Of a stretch of 64,000 bases of DNA, positions 6,671 through 21,600 are shown one piece after another. Under the pieces are notes generated by a model. It was not told where the DNA came from and ran no database searches. It worked only from the letters and a program-made list of their open reading frames with translations. The translations under genes and the position numbers were made by a program. This DNA is from Hydractinia symbiolongicarpus (Eukaryota > Cnidaria > Hydrozoa > Anthoathecata > Hydractiniidae), in contig NC_079881.1 in the NCBI RefSeq assembly GCF_029227915.1, positions 930,001-994,000 of the forward strand, given 5' to 3'. Positions within the stretch are counted from its first letter, which is position 1, and each line of letters opens with the position of its first letter.

Positions 6671-9010
6671 AAGTATACAAAGAAAGTACCCAGGGAGTAA
6701 GCTCATTTCCGGAACGATTTTTTAAATTATTTTTTGACCACTAAAACGCATGAGACTTGTAGTTTACAAAAATGTTTTCATTTTTGATGAGACGCTGAAT
6801 AAAAGAAGTTTAATCGCCGGCAAACGAAAACCCGCGACTTCCCGTAAATCCCCGACTCGGCCCGTATAGTCAAAAGTATACAAAGAAAGTACCCAGGGAG
6901 TAAACTCATTTCCCGAATGATTTTTTAAATTATTTTTTCACCACTAAAACGCATGAGACTTGTAGTTTTCAGAAATGTTTTCATTTTTGATGAGACGCTT
7001 AGTGAAAGTTGTTTAATCGCCGGCAAACGAAAACCCGCGATTTGCCGTAAATCCCGGACTTGGCCCGTATAGTCAAAAGTACACAAAGAAAGTACCCAGG
7101 GAGTAAACTCATTTCCCGAACGATTTTTTAAATTATTTTTTCACCACTAAAACGCATGAGACTTGTAGTTTTCAGAAATGTTTTCATTTTTGATGAGACG
7201 CTTAATGAAAGTGGTTTAATCGCCGGCAAACGAAAACCCGGGACTTCCCGTAAATCCCCGACTGGGCCCGTATAGTCAAAAGTATACAAAGAAAGTACCC
7301 AGGGTGTAAACTCATTTCCCGAATGATTTTTTAAATTATTTTTTCACCACTAAAACGCATGAGACTTGTAGTTTTCAGAAATGTTTTCATTTTTGATGAG
7401 ACGCTTAGTGAAAGTGGTTTAATCGCCGGCAAACGAAAACCCGCGATTTCCCGTAAATCCCGGACTCGGCCCGTATAGTCAAAAGTACACAAAGAAAGTA
7501 CCTAGGGAGTAAACTCATTTAACGAACGATTTTTTAAATTATTTTTTCACCACTAAAACGCATGAGACTTGTAGTTTTCAGAAATGTTTTCATTTTTGAT
7601 GAGACGCTGAATGAAAGTGGTTTAATCGCCGGCAAACGAAACCCGCGATTTCCCGCACATCCCGGGCTTGGCCCGTACAGTCAAATGTATACAAAGAAAG
7701 TACCCAGGGAGTAAACTCATTTCCCGAACGATTTTTTAAATTATTATTTAACCACTAAAGCCCATGAGACTTGTAGTTTTTAAAAATGTTTTCATTTTTG
7801 ATGAGACGCTGAATAAAAGAAGTTTAATCGCCGGCAAACGAAAATCCGCGACTTCCCGTAAATCTCCGACTCGGCCCGTATAGTCAAAAGCATACAAAGA
7901 AAGTACCCAGGGAGTAAACTCATTTCCCGAACGATTTTTTAAATTATTATTTCACCACTAAAACGCATGAGACTTGTAGTTTTCAGAAATGTTTTCATTT
8001 TTGATGAGACGCTTAGTGAAAGTGGTTTAATCACCGGCAAACGAAATTCCGCGATTTCCCGTAAATCGCGGACTTGGCCCGTATAGTCGAATGTATACAA
8101 AGAAAGTACCCTGTGAGTAAACTCATTTCCAAAACGATTTTTTAAATTATCTTTTCACCACTAAAACGCATGAGACTTGTAGTTTTCAAAAATGTTTTCA
8201 TTTTTGATGAGACGCTTAATGAAAGTGGTTTAATCGCCGGCAAACGAAAACTCGCGCTTTCCCGTACATCCCGGGCTTGGCCCGTATAGTCGAATGTATA
8301 CAAAGAAGGTACCCTGTGAGTAAACTCATTTCCAAAACGATTTTTTAAATTATCTTTTCACCACTAAAACGCATGAGACTTGCAGTTTTCAAAAATGTTT
8401 TCATTTTTGATGAGACGCTGAATAAAAGGAGTTTAATCGCCGGCAAACGAAAACCCGCCATTTCCCGTAAACCCCGGACTCGGCCCGTATAGTCAAAAGT
8501 ATACAAAGAAAGTACTCAGGGAGTAAGCTCATTTCCCGAACGATTTTTTAAATTATCTTTTCACCACTAAAACGCATGAGACTTGCAGTTTTCAAAAATG
8601 TTTTCATTTTTGATGAGACGCTGAATAAAAGAAGTTTAATCGCCGGCAAACGAAAACCCGCGACTTCCCGTAAATCCCCGACTCGGCCCGTATAGTCAAA
8701 AGTATACAAAGAAAGTACCCAGGGAGTAAACTCATTTCCCGAATGATTTTTTAAATTATTTTTTCACCACTAAAACGCATGAAATCCCGGGCTTGGGCCG
8801 TATAGTCAAAAGTATACAAAGAAAGTACCCAGGGAGTAAACTCATTTCCCGAACGATTTTTTAAATTATCTTTTCACCACTAAAACGCATGAGACTTGTA
8901 GTTTTCAAAAATGTTTTCATTTTTGATGAGACGCTGAGTAAAAGAAGTTTAATCGCCGGCAAACGAAAACCCGCGACTTCCCGTAAATCTCCAACTCGGC
9001 CCGTATAGTC
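6670..9010 (+). repeat. satellite stretch without clear higher-order period
   Basis: A mix of A- and B-type monomers follows, including the first monomers with TTAACCACTAAAGCCCATG (about 7747) and the deleted monomer at 8702-8811. No gene is seen. Confidence 0.7.
8702..8811 (+). repeat. deleted satellite monomer (110 bp)
   Basis: The monomer jumps from AAAACGCATGA straight to AATCCCGGGCTTGG, losing about 93 bp of the middle (GACTTG through the CCCGT before AATCCC). Neighbours on both sides are full length. Short A-rich matches at the break could have helped slippage or end joining. Confidence 0.9.
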
Positions 9011-12000
9011 AAAAGTAAACAAAGAAAGTACCCAGGGAGTAAACCCATTGCCCGAACGATTTTTTAAATTATTTTTTCACCACTAACACGCATGAGACTT
9101 GTAGTTTTCAGAAATGTTTTCATTCTTGATGAGACGCTTAGTGAAAGTGGTTTAATTGCCGGCAAACGAAATTCCGCGATTTCCCGTAAATCCCGGGCTT
9201 GGCCCGTATAGTCAAATGTATATAAAGAAAGTTACCTGTGAGTAAACTCATTTCCAAAACGATTTTTTAAATTATTATTTCACCACTAAAGCCCATGAGA
9301 CTTGTAGTTTTCAAAAATGTTTTCATTTTTGATGAGACGCTGAATAAATGAAGTTTAATCGCCGGCAAACGAAAACCCGCGATTTCCCGTAAATCCCGGA
9401 TTCGGCCCGTATAGTCAAAAGTATACAAAGAATGTACCCAGGGATTAAACTCATTTCCCGAACGATTTTTTAAATTATTTTTTTACCACTAAAACGCATG
9501 AGACTTGTAGTTTTCAGAAATGTTTTCATTTTTGATGAGACACTAAGTGAAAGTGGTTTAATCGCCGACAAACGAAATTCCGCGATTTCCCGTAAATCCC
9601 GGGCTTGGCCCGTATAGTCGAATGTATACAAAGAAAGAACCCTGTGAGTAAACTCATTTCCAAAACGATTTTTTAAATTATCTTTTCACCACTAAAGCGC
9701 ATGAGACTTGTAGCTTTCAAAAATGTTTTCATTTTTGATGAGACGCTGAATAAAAGGAGTTTAATCGCCGGCAAACGAAAACCCGCCATTTCCCGTAAAC
9801 CCCGGACTCGGCCCGTATAGTCAAAAGTATACAAAGAAAGTACCCAGGAAGTAAACTCATTTCCCGAACGATTTTTTAAATTATTATTTCACCACTAAAG
9901 CCTATGAGACTTGTAGTTTTCAAAAATGTTTTCATTTTTGATGAGACGCTGAATAAATGAAGTTTAATCGCCGGCAAACGAAAACCCGCGATTTCCCGTA
10001 AATCCCGGATTCGGCCCGTATAGTCAAAAGTATACGAAGAAGGTACCCAGGGATTAAACCCATTGCCCGAACGATTTTTTAAATTATTTTTTCACCACTA
10101 AAACGCATGAGACTTGTAGTTTTCAGAAATGTTTTCATTTTTGATGAGACGCTTAGTAAAAGTCGTTTAATCGCCGGCAAACGAAATTCTGCGATTTCCC
10201 GTAAATCCCGGGCTTGGCCAGTATAGTCGAATGTATACAAAGAAAGTACCCTGTGAGTAAACTCATTTCCAAAAAGATTTTTTAAATTATCTTTTCACCA
10301 CTAAAGCGCATGAGACTTGTAGTTTTCAAAAATGTTTTCATTTTTGATGAGACGCTGAATAAAAGAAGTTTAATCGCCGGCAAACGAAAACCCGCGACTT
10401 CCCGTAAATCTCCAACTCGGCCCGTATAGTCAAAAGTAAACAAAGAAAGTACCCAGGGAGTAAACCCATTGCCCGAACGATTTTTTAAATTATTTTTTCA
10501 CCACTAAAACGCATGAGCCTTGTAGTTTTCAGAAATGTTTTCATTTTTGATGAGACGCTTAGTGAAAGTGGTTTAATCGCCGGCAAACGAAATTCCGCGA
10601 TTTCCCGTAAATCCCGGGCTTGGCCCGTATAGTCAAAAGTAAACAAAGAAAGTACCCAGGGAGTAAACTCATTTCCAAAACGATTTTTTAAATTATCTTT
10701 TCACCACTAAAACGGATGAGACTTGTAGTTTTCAAAAATGTTTTCATTTTTGATGAGACGCTGAATAAAAGAAGTTTAATCGCCGGCAAACGAAAACCCG
10801 CCATTTCCTGTAAACCCCGGACTCGGCCCGTATAGTCAAAAGTATACAAAGAAAGTACCCTGGGAGTAAACTCATTTCCCGAACGATTTTTTAAATTATT
10901 ATTTCCCCACTAAAACGCATGAGACTTGTACTTTTCAAAAATGTTTTCATTTTTGATGAGACGCTGAATAAAAAAAGTTTAATCGCCGGCAAACGAAAAC
11001 CGGCGACTTCCCTTTAATCCCGGACTCGGCCCGTATAGTCAAAAGTAAACAAAGAAAGTACCCAGGGAGTAAACCCATTGCCCGAACGATTTTTTAAATT
11101 ATTTTTTCACCACTAACACGCATGAGACTTGTAGTTTTCAGAAATGTTTTCATTCTTGATGAGACGCTTAGTGAAAGTGGTTTAATTGCCGGCAAACGAA
11201 ATTCCGCGATTTCCCGTAAATCCCGGGCTTGGCCCGTATAGTCAAATGTATATAAAGAAAGTACCCTGTGAGTAAACTCATTTCCAAAACGATTTTTTAA
11301 ATTATTATTTCACCACTAAAGCCCATGAGACTTGTAGTTTTCAAAAATGTTTTCATTTTTGATGAGACGCTGAATAAATGAAGTTTAATCGCCGGCAAAC
11401 GAAAACCCGCGATTTCCCGTAAATCCCGGATTCGGCCCGTATAGTCAAAAGTATACAAAGAATGTACCCAGGGATTAAACTCATTTCCCGAACGATTTTT
11501 TAAATTATTTTTTCACCACTAAAACGCATGAGACTTGTAGTTTTCAGAAATGTTTTCATTTTTGATGAGACACTAAGTGAAAGTGGTTTAATCGCCGACA
11601 AACGAAATTCCGCGATTTCCCGTAAATCCCGGGCTTGGCCCGTATAGTCGAATGTATACAAAGAAAGAACCCTGTGAGTAAACTCATTTCCAAAACGATT
11701 TTTTAAATTATCTTTTCACCACTAAAGCGCATGAGACTTGTAGCTTTCAAAAATGTTTTCATTTTTGATGAGACGCTGAATAAAAGGAGTTTAATCGCCG
11801 GCAAACGAAAACCCGCCATTTCCCGTAAACCCCGGACTCGGCCCGTATAGTCAAAAGTATACAAAGAAAGTACCCAGGAAGTAAACTCATTTCCCGAACG
11901 ATTTTTTAAATTATTATTTCACCACTAAAGCCTATGAGACTTGTAGTTTTCAAAAATGTTTTCATTTTTGATGAGACGCTGAATAAATGAAGTTTAATCG

Positions 12001-13069
12001 CCGGCAAACGAAAACCCGCGATTTCCCGTAAATCCCGGATTCGGCCCGTATAGTCAAAAGTATACGAAGAAGGTACCCAGGGATTAAACCCATTGCCCGA
12101 ACGATTTTTTAAATTATTTTTTCACCACTAAAACGCATGAGACTTGTAGTTTTCAGAAATGTTTTCATTTTTGATGAGACGCTTAGTAAAAGTCGTTTAA
12201 TCGCCGGCAAACGAAATTCTGCGATTTCCCGTAAATCCCGGGCTTGGCCAGTATAGTCGAATGTATACAAAGAAAGTACCCTGTGAGTAAACTCATTTCC
12301 AAAAAGATTTTTTAAATTATCTTTTCACCACTAAAGCGCATGAGACTTGTAGTTTTCAAAAATGTTTTCATTTTTGATGAGACGCTGAATAAAAGAAGTT
12401 TAATCGCCGGCAAACGAAAACCCGCGACTTCCCGTAAATCTCCAACTCGGCCCGTATAGTCAAAAGTAAACAAAGAAAGTACCAAGGGAGTAAACCCATT
12501 GCCCGAACGATTTTTTAAATTATTTTTTCACCACTAAAACGCATGAGCCTTGTAGTTTTCAGAAATGTTTTCATTTTTGATGAGACGCTTAGTGAAAGTG
12601 GTTTAATCGCCGGCAAACGAAATTCCGCGATTTCCCGTAAATCCCGGGCTTGGCCCGTATAGTCAAAAGTAAACAAAGAAAGTACCCAGGGAGTAAACTC
12701 ATTTCCAAAAGGATTTTTTAAATTATCTTTTCACCACTAAAACGGATGAGACTTGTAGTTTTCAAAAATGTTTTCATTTTTGATGAGACGCTGAATAAAA
12801 GAAGTTTAATCGCCGGCAAACGAAAACCCGCCATTTCCTGTAAACCCCGGACTCGGCCCGTATAGTCAAAAGTATACAAAGAAAGTACCCTGGGAGTAAA
12901 CTCATTTCCCGAACGATTTTTAAATTATTATTTCCCCACTAAAACGCATGAGACTTGTACTTTTCAAAAATGTTTTCATTTTTGATGAGACGCTGAATAA
13001 AAGAAGTTTAATCGCCGGCAAACGAAAACCGGCGACTTCCCTTTAATCCCGGACTCGGCCCGTATAGTC
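9011..13069 (+). repeat. higher-order repeat of 10 monomers (~2030 bp), two tandem copies
   Basis: Rare variants recur at an offset of 2030 bp: AAAAGTAAAC at 9011 and 11041, CCTATGAGAC at 9901 and 11931, and CTAAGTGAAAG, CAGTATAGTCG and CGGCGACTTCCCTTTAATCC with matching spacing. Differences are few, for example GTTACCTG against GTACCCTG near 9231 and one T lost near 12920. Confidence 0.9.
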
Positions 13070-16000
13070 AAAAGTATACAAAGAAAGTACCCAGGGAGTA
13101 AACTCATTTCCCGATCGATTTTTTAAATTATTTTTTCACCACTAAAACGCATGAGACTTGTAGTTTTCAGAAATGTTTTCATTTTTGATGAGACACTAAG
13201 TGAAAGTGGTTTAATCGCCGACAAACGAAATTCCGCGATTTCCCGTAAATCCTGGGCTTGGCCCGTATAGTCGAATGTATACAAAGAAAGAACCCTGTGA
13301 GTAAACTCATTTCCAAAACGATTTTTTAAATTATCTTTTCACCACTAAAGCGCATGAGACTTGTAGTTTTCAGAAATGTTTTCATTTTTGATGAGACGCT
13401 TAGTGAAAGTCGTTTAATCGCCGGCAAACGAAATTCTGCGATTTCCCGTAAATCCCGGGCTTGGCCCGTATAGTCGAATGTATACAAAGAAAGTACCCTG
13501 TGAGTAAACTCATTTCCAAAAAGATTTTTTAAATTATCTTTTCACCACTAAAGCGCATGAGACTTGTAGTTTTCAAAAATGTTTTCATTTTTGATGAGAC
13601 GCTGAATAAAAGAAGTTTAATCGCCGGCAAACGAAAACCCGCGACTTCCCGTAAATCTCCAACTCGGCCCGTATAGTCAAAAGTAAACAAAGAAAGTACC
13701 CAGGGAGTAAACCCATTGCCCGAACGATTTTTTAAATTATTTTTTCACCACTAAAACGCATGAGCCTTGTAGTTTTCAGAAATGTTTTCATTTTTGATGA
13801 GACGCTTAGTGAAAGTGTTTAATCGCCGGCAAACGAAATTCCGCGATTTCCCGTAAATCCCGGGCTTGGCCCGTATAGTCAAAAGTAAACAAAGAAAGTA
13901 CCCAGGGAGTAAACCCATTGCCCGAACGATTTTTTTAAATTATTTTTTCACCACTAAAACGCATGAGACTTGTAGTTTTCAAAAATGTTTTCATTTTTGA
14001 TGAGACGCTGAATAAAAGAAGTTTAATCGCCGGCAAACGAAAATCCGCCATTTCGTGTAAACCCCGGACTCGGCCCGTATAGTCAAAAGTATACAAAGAA
14101 AGTACCCAGGGAGTAAACTCATTTCCTGAACGATTTTTTAAATTGTTATTTCACCACTAAAGCCCATGAGACTTGTAGTTTTCAAAAATGTTTTCATTTT
14201 TGATGAGACGCTGAATAAATGAAGTTTAATCGCCGGCAAACGAAAACCCGCGATTTCCCGTAAATCCCGGATTCGGCCCGTATAGTCAAAAGTATACGAA
14301 GAAGGTACCCAGGGATTAAACTCATTTCCCGAACGATATTTTAAATTATTTTTTCACCACTAAAACGCATGAGACTTGTAGTTTTTAGAAATGTTTTCAT
14401 TTTTGATGAGACGCCTAATGAAAGTGGTTTAATCGCCGGCAAACGAAAACCCGCGATTTCCCGTAAATCCCGGGCTTGGCCCGTATAGTCGAATGTATAC
14501 AAAGAAAGTACCCTGTGAGTAAACTCATTTCCAAAACGATTTTTTAAATTATCTTTTCACCACTAAAACGGATGAGACTTGTAGTTTTCAAAAATGTTTT
14601 CATTTTTGATGAGACGCTGAATAAAAGAAGTTTAATCGCCGGCAAACGAAAACCCGCCATTTCCTGTAAACCCCGGACTCGGCCCGTATAGTCAAAAGTA
14701 TACAAAGAAAGTACCCTGGGAGTAAACTCATTTCCCGAACGATTTTTTAAATTATTATTTCCCCACTAAAACGCATGAGACTTGTACTTTTCAAAAATGT
14801 TTTCATTTTTGATGAGACGCTGAATAAAAGAAGTTTAATCGCCGGCAAACGAAAACCGGCGACTTCCCTTTAATCCCGGACTCGGCCCGTATAGTCAAAA
14901 GTATACAAAGAAAGTACCCAGGGAGTAAACTCATTTCCCGAACGATTTTTTAAATTATTTTTTCATCACTAAAACGCATGAGACTTGTAGTTTTCAGAAA
15001 TGTTTTCATTTTTGATGAGACGCTGAATGAAAGTGGTTTAATCGCCGGCAAACGAAACCCGCGATTTCCCGCACATCCCGGGCTTGGCCCGTACAGTCGA
15101 ATGTATACAAAGAAAGTACCCAGGGAGTAAACTCATTTCCTGAACGATTTTTTAAATTATTTTTTCACCACTAAAACGCATGAGACTTGTAGTTTTCAGA
15201 AATGTTTTCATTTTTGATGAGACGCTTAATGAAAGTGGTTTAATCGCCGGCAAACGAAAACCCGCGATTTCCCGTAAATCCCGAGCTTGGCCCGTATAGT
15301 CGAATGTATACAAAGAAATTTAACCACTAAAGCCCATGAGACTTGTAGTTTTTAAAAATGTTTTCATTTTTGATGAGACGCTGAATAAAAGAAGTTTAAT
15401 CGCCGGCAAACGAAAACCCGCGACTTCCCGTAAATCTCCGACTCGGCCCGTATAGTCAAAAGCATACAAAAAAAGTACCCAGGGAGTAAACTCATTTTCC
15501 GAACGATTCTTTAAATTATTTTTTCACCACTAAAACGCATGAGACTTATAGTTTTCAGAAATGTTTTCATTTTTGATGAGACGCTTAGTGAAAGTGGTTT
15601 AATCGCCGGCAAACGAAATTCCGCGATTTCCCCTAAATCCCGGGCTTGGCCCGTATAGTCGAATGTATACAAAGAAAGTACCCTGTGAGTAAACTCATTT
15701 CCAAAACGATTTTTTAAATTATTTTTTCATCACTAAAACGCATGAGACTTATAGTTTTCAGAAATGTTTTCATTTTTGATGAGACGCTGAATGAAAGTGG
15801 TTTAATCGCCGGCAAACGAAACCCGCGATTTCCCGCACATCCTGGGCTTGGCCCGTATAGTCGAATGTATACAAAGAAGGTACCCTGTGAGTAAACTCAT
15901 TTCCAAAACGATTTTTTAAATTATCTTTTCACCACTAAAACGCATGAGACTTGTAGTTTTCAAAAATGTTTTCATTTTTGATGAGACGCTGAATAAAAGG

Positions 16001-18611
16001 AGTTTAATCGCCGGCAAACGAAAACCCGCCATTTCCCGCAAACCCCGGACTCGGCCGGTATAGTCAAAAGTATACAAAGAAAGTACCCAGGGAGTAAACT
16101 CATTTCCCGAACGATTTTTTAAATTATTATTTCACCACTAAAGCCCATGAGACTTGTAGTTTTCTAAAATGTTTTCATTTTTGATGAGACGCTGAATAAA
16201 AGAAGTTTAATCGCCGGCAAACGAAAACCTGTGATTTCCCGTAAATACCGGACTCGGCCCGTATATTCAAAAGTATACAAAGAAAGTACCCTGGGAGTAA
16301 ACTCATTTTCCGAACGATTTTTTAAATTATTATTTCACCACTAAAACGCATGAGACTTGTAGTTTTCAGAAATGTTTTCATTTTTGATGAGACGCTGAAT
16401 GAAATTGGTTTAATCGCCGGCAAACGAAACCCGCGATTTCCCGCACATCCCGGGCTTGGCCCGTACAGTCGAATGTATACAAAGAAAGTACCCAGGGAGT
16501 AAACTCATTTCCTGAACGATTTTTTAAATTATTTTTTCACCACTAAAACGCATGAGACTTGTAGTTTTCAGAAATGTTTTCATTTTTGATGAGACGCTTA
16601 ATGAAAGTGGTTTAATCGCCGGCAAACGAAAACCCGCGATTTCCCGTAAACCCCGGACTCGGCCCGTATAGTCAAAAGTATACAAAGAAAGTACCCAAGG
16701 AGTAAGCTCATTTCCCGAACGATTTTTTAAATTATCTTTTCACCACTAAAACGCATGAGACTTGTAGTTTTCAAAAATGTTTTCATTTTTGATGAGACGC
16801 TGAATAAAAAGAGTTTAATCGCCGGCAAACGAAAACCCGCCATTTCCCGTAAACCCCGGACTCGGCCGGTATAGTCAAAAGTATACAAAGAAAGTACCCA
16901 GGGAGTAAACTCATTTCCCGAACGATTTTTTAAATTATTATTTCACCACTAAAGCCCATGAGACTTGTAGTTTTCTAAAATGTTTTCATTTTTGATGAGA
17001 CGCTGAATAAAAGAAGTTTAATTGCCGGCAAACGAAAACCTGCGATTTCCCGTAAATACCGGACTCGGCCCGTATATTCAAAAGTATACAAAGAAAGTAC
17101 CCTGGGAGTAAACTCATTTTCCGAACGATTTTTTAAATTATTATTTCACCACTAAAACGCATGAGACTTGTAGTTTTCAGAAATGTTTTCATTTTTGATG
17201 AGACGCTGAATGAAAGTGGTTTAATCGCCGGCAAACGAAACCCGCGATTTCCCGCACATCCCGGGCTTGGCCCGTACAGTCGAATGTATACAAAGAAAGT
17301 ACCCAGGGAGTAAACTCATTTCCTGAACGATTTTTTAAATTATTTTTTCACCACTAAAACGCATGAGACTTGTAGTTTTCAGAAATGTTTTCATTTTTGA
17401 TGAGACGCTTAATGAAAGTGGTTTAATCGCCGGCAAACGAAAACCCGCGATTTCCCGTAAATCTCCGACTCGGACCGTATAGTCAAAAGCATACAAAGAA
17501 AGTACCCAGGGAGTAAACTCATTTCCCGAACGATTCTTTAAATTATTTTTTCACCACTAAAACGCATGAGACTTGCAGTTTTCAAAAATGTTTTCATTTT
17601 TGATGAGACGCTGAATAAAAGAAGTTTAATCGCCGGCAAACGAAAACCCGCCATTTCCCGTAAACCCCGGACTCGGCCCGTATAGTCAAAAGTATACAAA
17701 GAAAGTAACCAGGGAGTAAGCTCATTTCCCGAACGATTTTTTAAATTATCTTTTCACCACTAAAACGCATGAGACTTGTAGTTTTCAGAAATGTTTTCAT
17801 TTTTGATGAGACGCTGAATGAAAGTGGTTTAATCGCCGGCAAACGAAACCCGCGATTTCCCGCACATCCCGGGCTTGGCCCGTACAGTCGAATGTATACA
17901 AAGAAAGTACCCAGGGAGTAAACTCATTTCCTGAACGATTTTTTAAATTATTTTTTCACCACTAAAACGCATGAGACTTGTAGTTTTCAGAAATGTTTTC
18001 ATTTTTGATGAGACGCCTAATGAAAGTGGTTTAATCGCCGGCAAACGAAACCCCGCGATTTCCCGTAAACCCCGGACTCGGCCCGTATAGTCAAAAGTAT
18101 ACAAAGAAAGTACCCAGGGAGTAAGCTCATTTCCCGAACGATTTTTTAAATTATCTTTTCACCACTAAAACGCATGAGACTTGTAGTTTTCAAAAATGTT
18201 TTCATTTTTGATGAGACGCTGAATAAAAGGAGTTTAATCGCCGGCAAACGAAAACCCGCCATTTCCCGTAAACCCCGGACTCGGCCGGTATAGTCAAAAG
18301 TATACAAAGAAAGTACCCAGGGAGTAAACTCATTTCCCGAACGATTTTTTAAATTATTATTTCACCACTAAAACGCATGAGACTTGTAGTTTTCAGAAAT
18401 GTTTTCATTTTTGATGAGACGCTGAATGAAAGTGGTTTAATCGCCGGCAAACGAAACCCGCGATTTCCCGCACATCCCGGGCTTGGCCTGTACAATCGAA
18501 TGTATACAAAGAAAGTACCCAGGGAGTAAACTCATTTCCTGAACGATTTTTTAAATTATTTTTTCACCACTAAAACGCACGAGACTTGTAGTTTTCAGAA
18601 ATGTTTTCATT
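13070..18611 (+). repeat. satellite stretch with local 4-monomer (~811 bp) repeats
   Basis: Monomers resemble pieces of the neighbouring blocks. GTATATTCAAAAGTATAC recurs with an offset near 811 bp at about 16.26 and 17.08 kb. The stretch contains the deleted monomer at 15306-15461. No gene is seen. Confidence 0.7.
15306..15461 (+). repeat. deleted satellite monomer (156 bp)
   Basis: GTATACAAAGAAA runs directly into TTTAACCACTAAAGCCC. About 47 bp covering GTACCCAGGGAGT, the TTTCCCGAACG motif and much of the A/T-rich core are missing. The rest of the monomer is normal. Confidence 0.9.
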
Positions 18612-21600
18612 TTTGATGAGACGCCTAATGAAAGTGGTTTAATCGCCGGCAAACGAAAACCCGCGATTTCCCGTAAACCCCGGACTCCGCCCGTATAGTC
18701 AAAAGTATACAAAGAAAGTACCCAGGGAGTAAGCTCATTTCCCGAACGATTTTTTAAATTATCTTTTCACCACTAAAACGCATGAGACTTGTAGTTTTCA
18801 AAAATGTTTTCATTTTTGATGAGACGCTGAATAAAAGGAGTTTAATCGCCGGCAAACGAAAACCCGCCATTTCCCGTAAACCCCGGACTCGGCCGGTATA
18901 GTCAAAAGTATACAAAGAAAGTACCCAGGGAGTAAACTCATTTCCCGAACGATTTTTTAAATTATTATTTCACCACTAAAGCCCATGAGACTTGTAGTTT
19001 TCTAAAATGTTTTCATTTTTGATGAGACGCTGAATAAAAGAAGTTTAATCGCTGGCAAACGAAAACCTGCGATTTCCCGTAAATACCGGACTCGGCCCGT
19101 ATATTCAAAAGTATACAAAGAGAGTACCCTGGGAGTAAACTCATTTTCCGAACGATTTTTTAAATTATTATTTCACCACTAAAACGCATGAGACTTGTAG
19201 TTTTCAGAAATGGTTTCATTTTTGATGAGACGCTGAATGAAAGTGGTTTAATCGCCGGCAAACGAAACCCGCGATTTCCCGCACATCCCGGGCTTGGCCC
19301 GTACAGTCGAATGTATACAAAGAAAGTACCCAGGGAGTAAACTCATTTCCTGAACGATTTTTTAAATTATTTTTTCACCACTAAAACGCATGAGACTTGT
19401 AGTTTTCAGAAATGTTTTCATTTTTGATGAGACGCTTAATGAAAGTGGTTTAATCGCCGGCAAACGAAAACCCGCGATTTCCCGTAAATCTCCGACTCGG
19501 CCCGTATAGTCAAAAGCATACAAAGAAAGTACCCAGGGAGTAAACTCATTTCCCGAACGATTCTTTAAATTATTTTTTCACCCCTAAAACGCATGAGACT
19601 TGCAGTTTTCAAAAATGTTTTCATTTTTGATGAGACGCTGAATAAAAGGAGTTTAATCGCCGGCAAACGAAAACCCGCCATTTCCCGTAAACCCCGGACT
19701 CGGCCGGTATAGTCGAAAGTATACAAAGAAAGTACCCAGAGAGTAAACTCATTTCCCGAACGATTTTTTAAATTATTATTTCACCACTAAAGCCCATGAG
19801 ACTTGTAGTTTTCTAAAATGTTTTCATTTTTGATGAGACGCTGAATAAAAGAAGTTTAATCGCCGGCAAACGAAAACCTGCGATTTCCCGTAAATACCGG
19901 ACTCGGCCCGTATATTCAAAAGTATACAAAGAAAGTACCCTGGGAGTAAACTCATTTTCCGAACGATTTTTTAAATTATTATTTCACCACTAAAACGCAT
20001 GAGACTTGTAGTTTTCAGAAATGTTTTCATTTTTGATGAGACACTTAATGAAAGTGGTTTAATCGCCGGCAAACGAAAACCCGCGATTTCCCGTAAATCG
20101 CCGACTCGGCCCGTATAGTCAAAAGCATACAAAGAAAGTACCCAGGGAGTAAACTCATTTCCCGAACGATTCTTTAAATTATTTTTTCACCACTAAAACG
20201 CATGAGACTTGTAGTTTTCAGAAATGTTTTCATTTTTGATGAGACGCTTAGTGAAAGTGGTTTAATCGCCGGCAAACGAAATTCCGCGATTTCCCCTAAA
20301 TCCCGGGCTTGGCCCGTATAGTCGAATGTATACAAAGAAAGTACCCTGTGAGTAAACTCATTTCCAAAACGATTTTTTAAATTATTTTTTCATCACTAAA
20401 ACGCATGAGACTTATAGTTTTCAGAAATGTTTTCATTTTTGATGAGACGCCTAATGAAAGTGGTTTAATCGCCGGCAAACGAAAACCCGCGATTTCCCGT
20501 AAACCCCGGACTCCGCCCGTATAGTCAAAAGTATACAAAGAAAGTACCCAGGGAGTAAGCTCATTTCCCGAACGATTTTTTAAATTATCTTTTCACCACT
20601 AAAACGCATGAGACTTGTAGTTTTCAAAAATGTTTTCATTTTTGATGAGACGCTGAATAAAAGGAGTTTAATCGCCGGCAAACGAAAACCCGCCATTTCC
20701 CGTAAACCCCGGACTCGGCCGGTATAGTCAAAAGTATACAAAGAAAGTACCCAGGGAGTAAACTCATTTCCCGAACGATTTTTTAAATTATTATTTCACC
20801 ACTAAAGCCCATGAGACTTGTAGTTTTCTAAAATGTTTTCATTTTTGATGAGACGCTGAATAAAAGAAGTTTAATCGCTGGCAAACGAAAACCTGCGATT
20901 TCCCGTAAATACCGGACTCGGCCCGTATATTCAAAAGTATACAAAGAGAGTACCCTGGGATTAAACTCATTTTCCGAACGATTTTTTAAATTATTATTTC
21001 ACCACTAAAACGCATGAGACTTGTAGTTTTCAGAAATGGTTTCATTTTTGATGAGACGCTGAATGAAAGTGGTTTAATCGCCGGCAAACGAAACCCGCGA
21101 TTTCCCGCACATCCCGGGCTTGGCCCGTACAGTCGAATGTATACAAAGAAAGTACCCAGGGAGTAAACTCATTTCCTGAACGATTTTTTAAATTATTTTT
21201 TCACCACTAAAACGCATGAGACTTGTAGTTTTCAGAAATGTTTTCATTTTTGATGAGACGCTTAATGAAAGTGGTTTAATCGCCGGCAAACGAAAACCCG
21301 CGATTTCCCGTAAATCTCCGACTCGGCCCGTATAGTCAAAAGCATACAAAGAAAGTACCCAGGGAGTAAACTCATTTCCCGAACGATTCTTTAAATTATT
21401 TTTTCACCCCTAAAACGCATGAGACTTGCAGTTTTCAAAAATGTTTTCATTTTTGATGAGACGCTGAATAAAAGGAGTTTAATCGCCGGCAAACGAAAAC
21501 CCGCCATTTCCCGTAAACCCCGGACTCGGCCGGTATAGTCGAAAGTATACAAAGAAAGTACCCAGAGAGTAAACTCATTTCCCGAACGATTTTTTAAATT

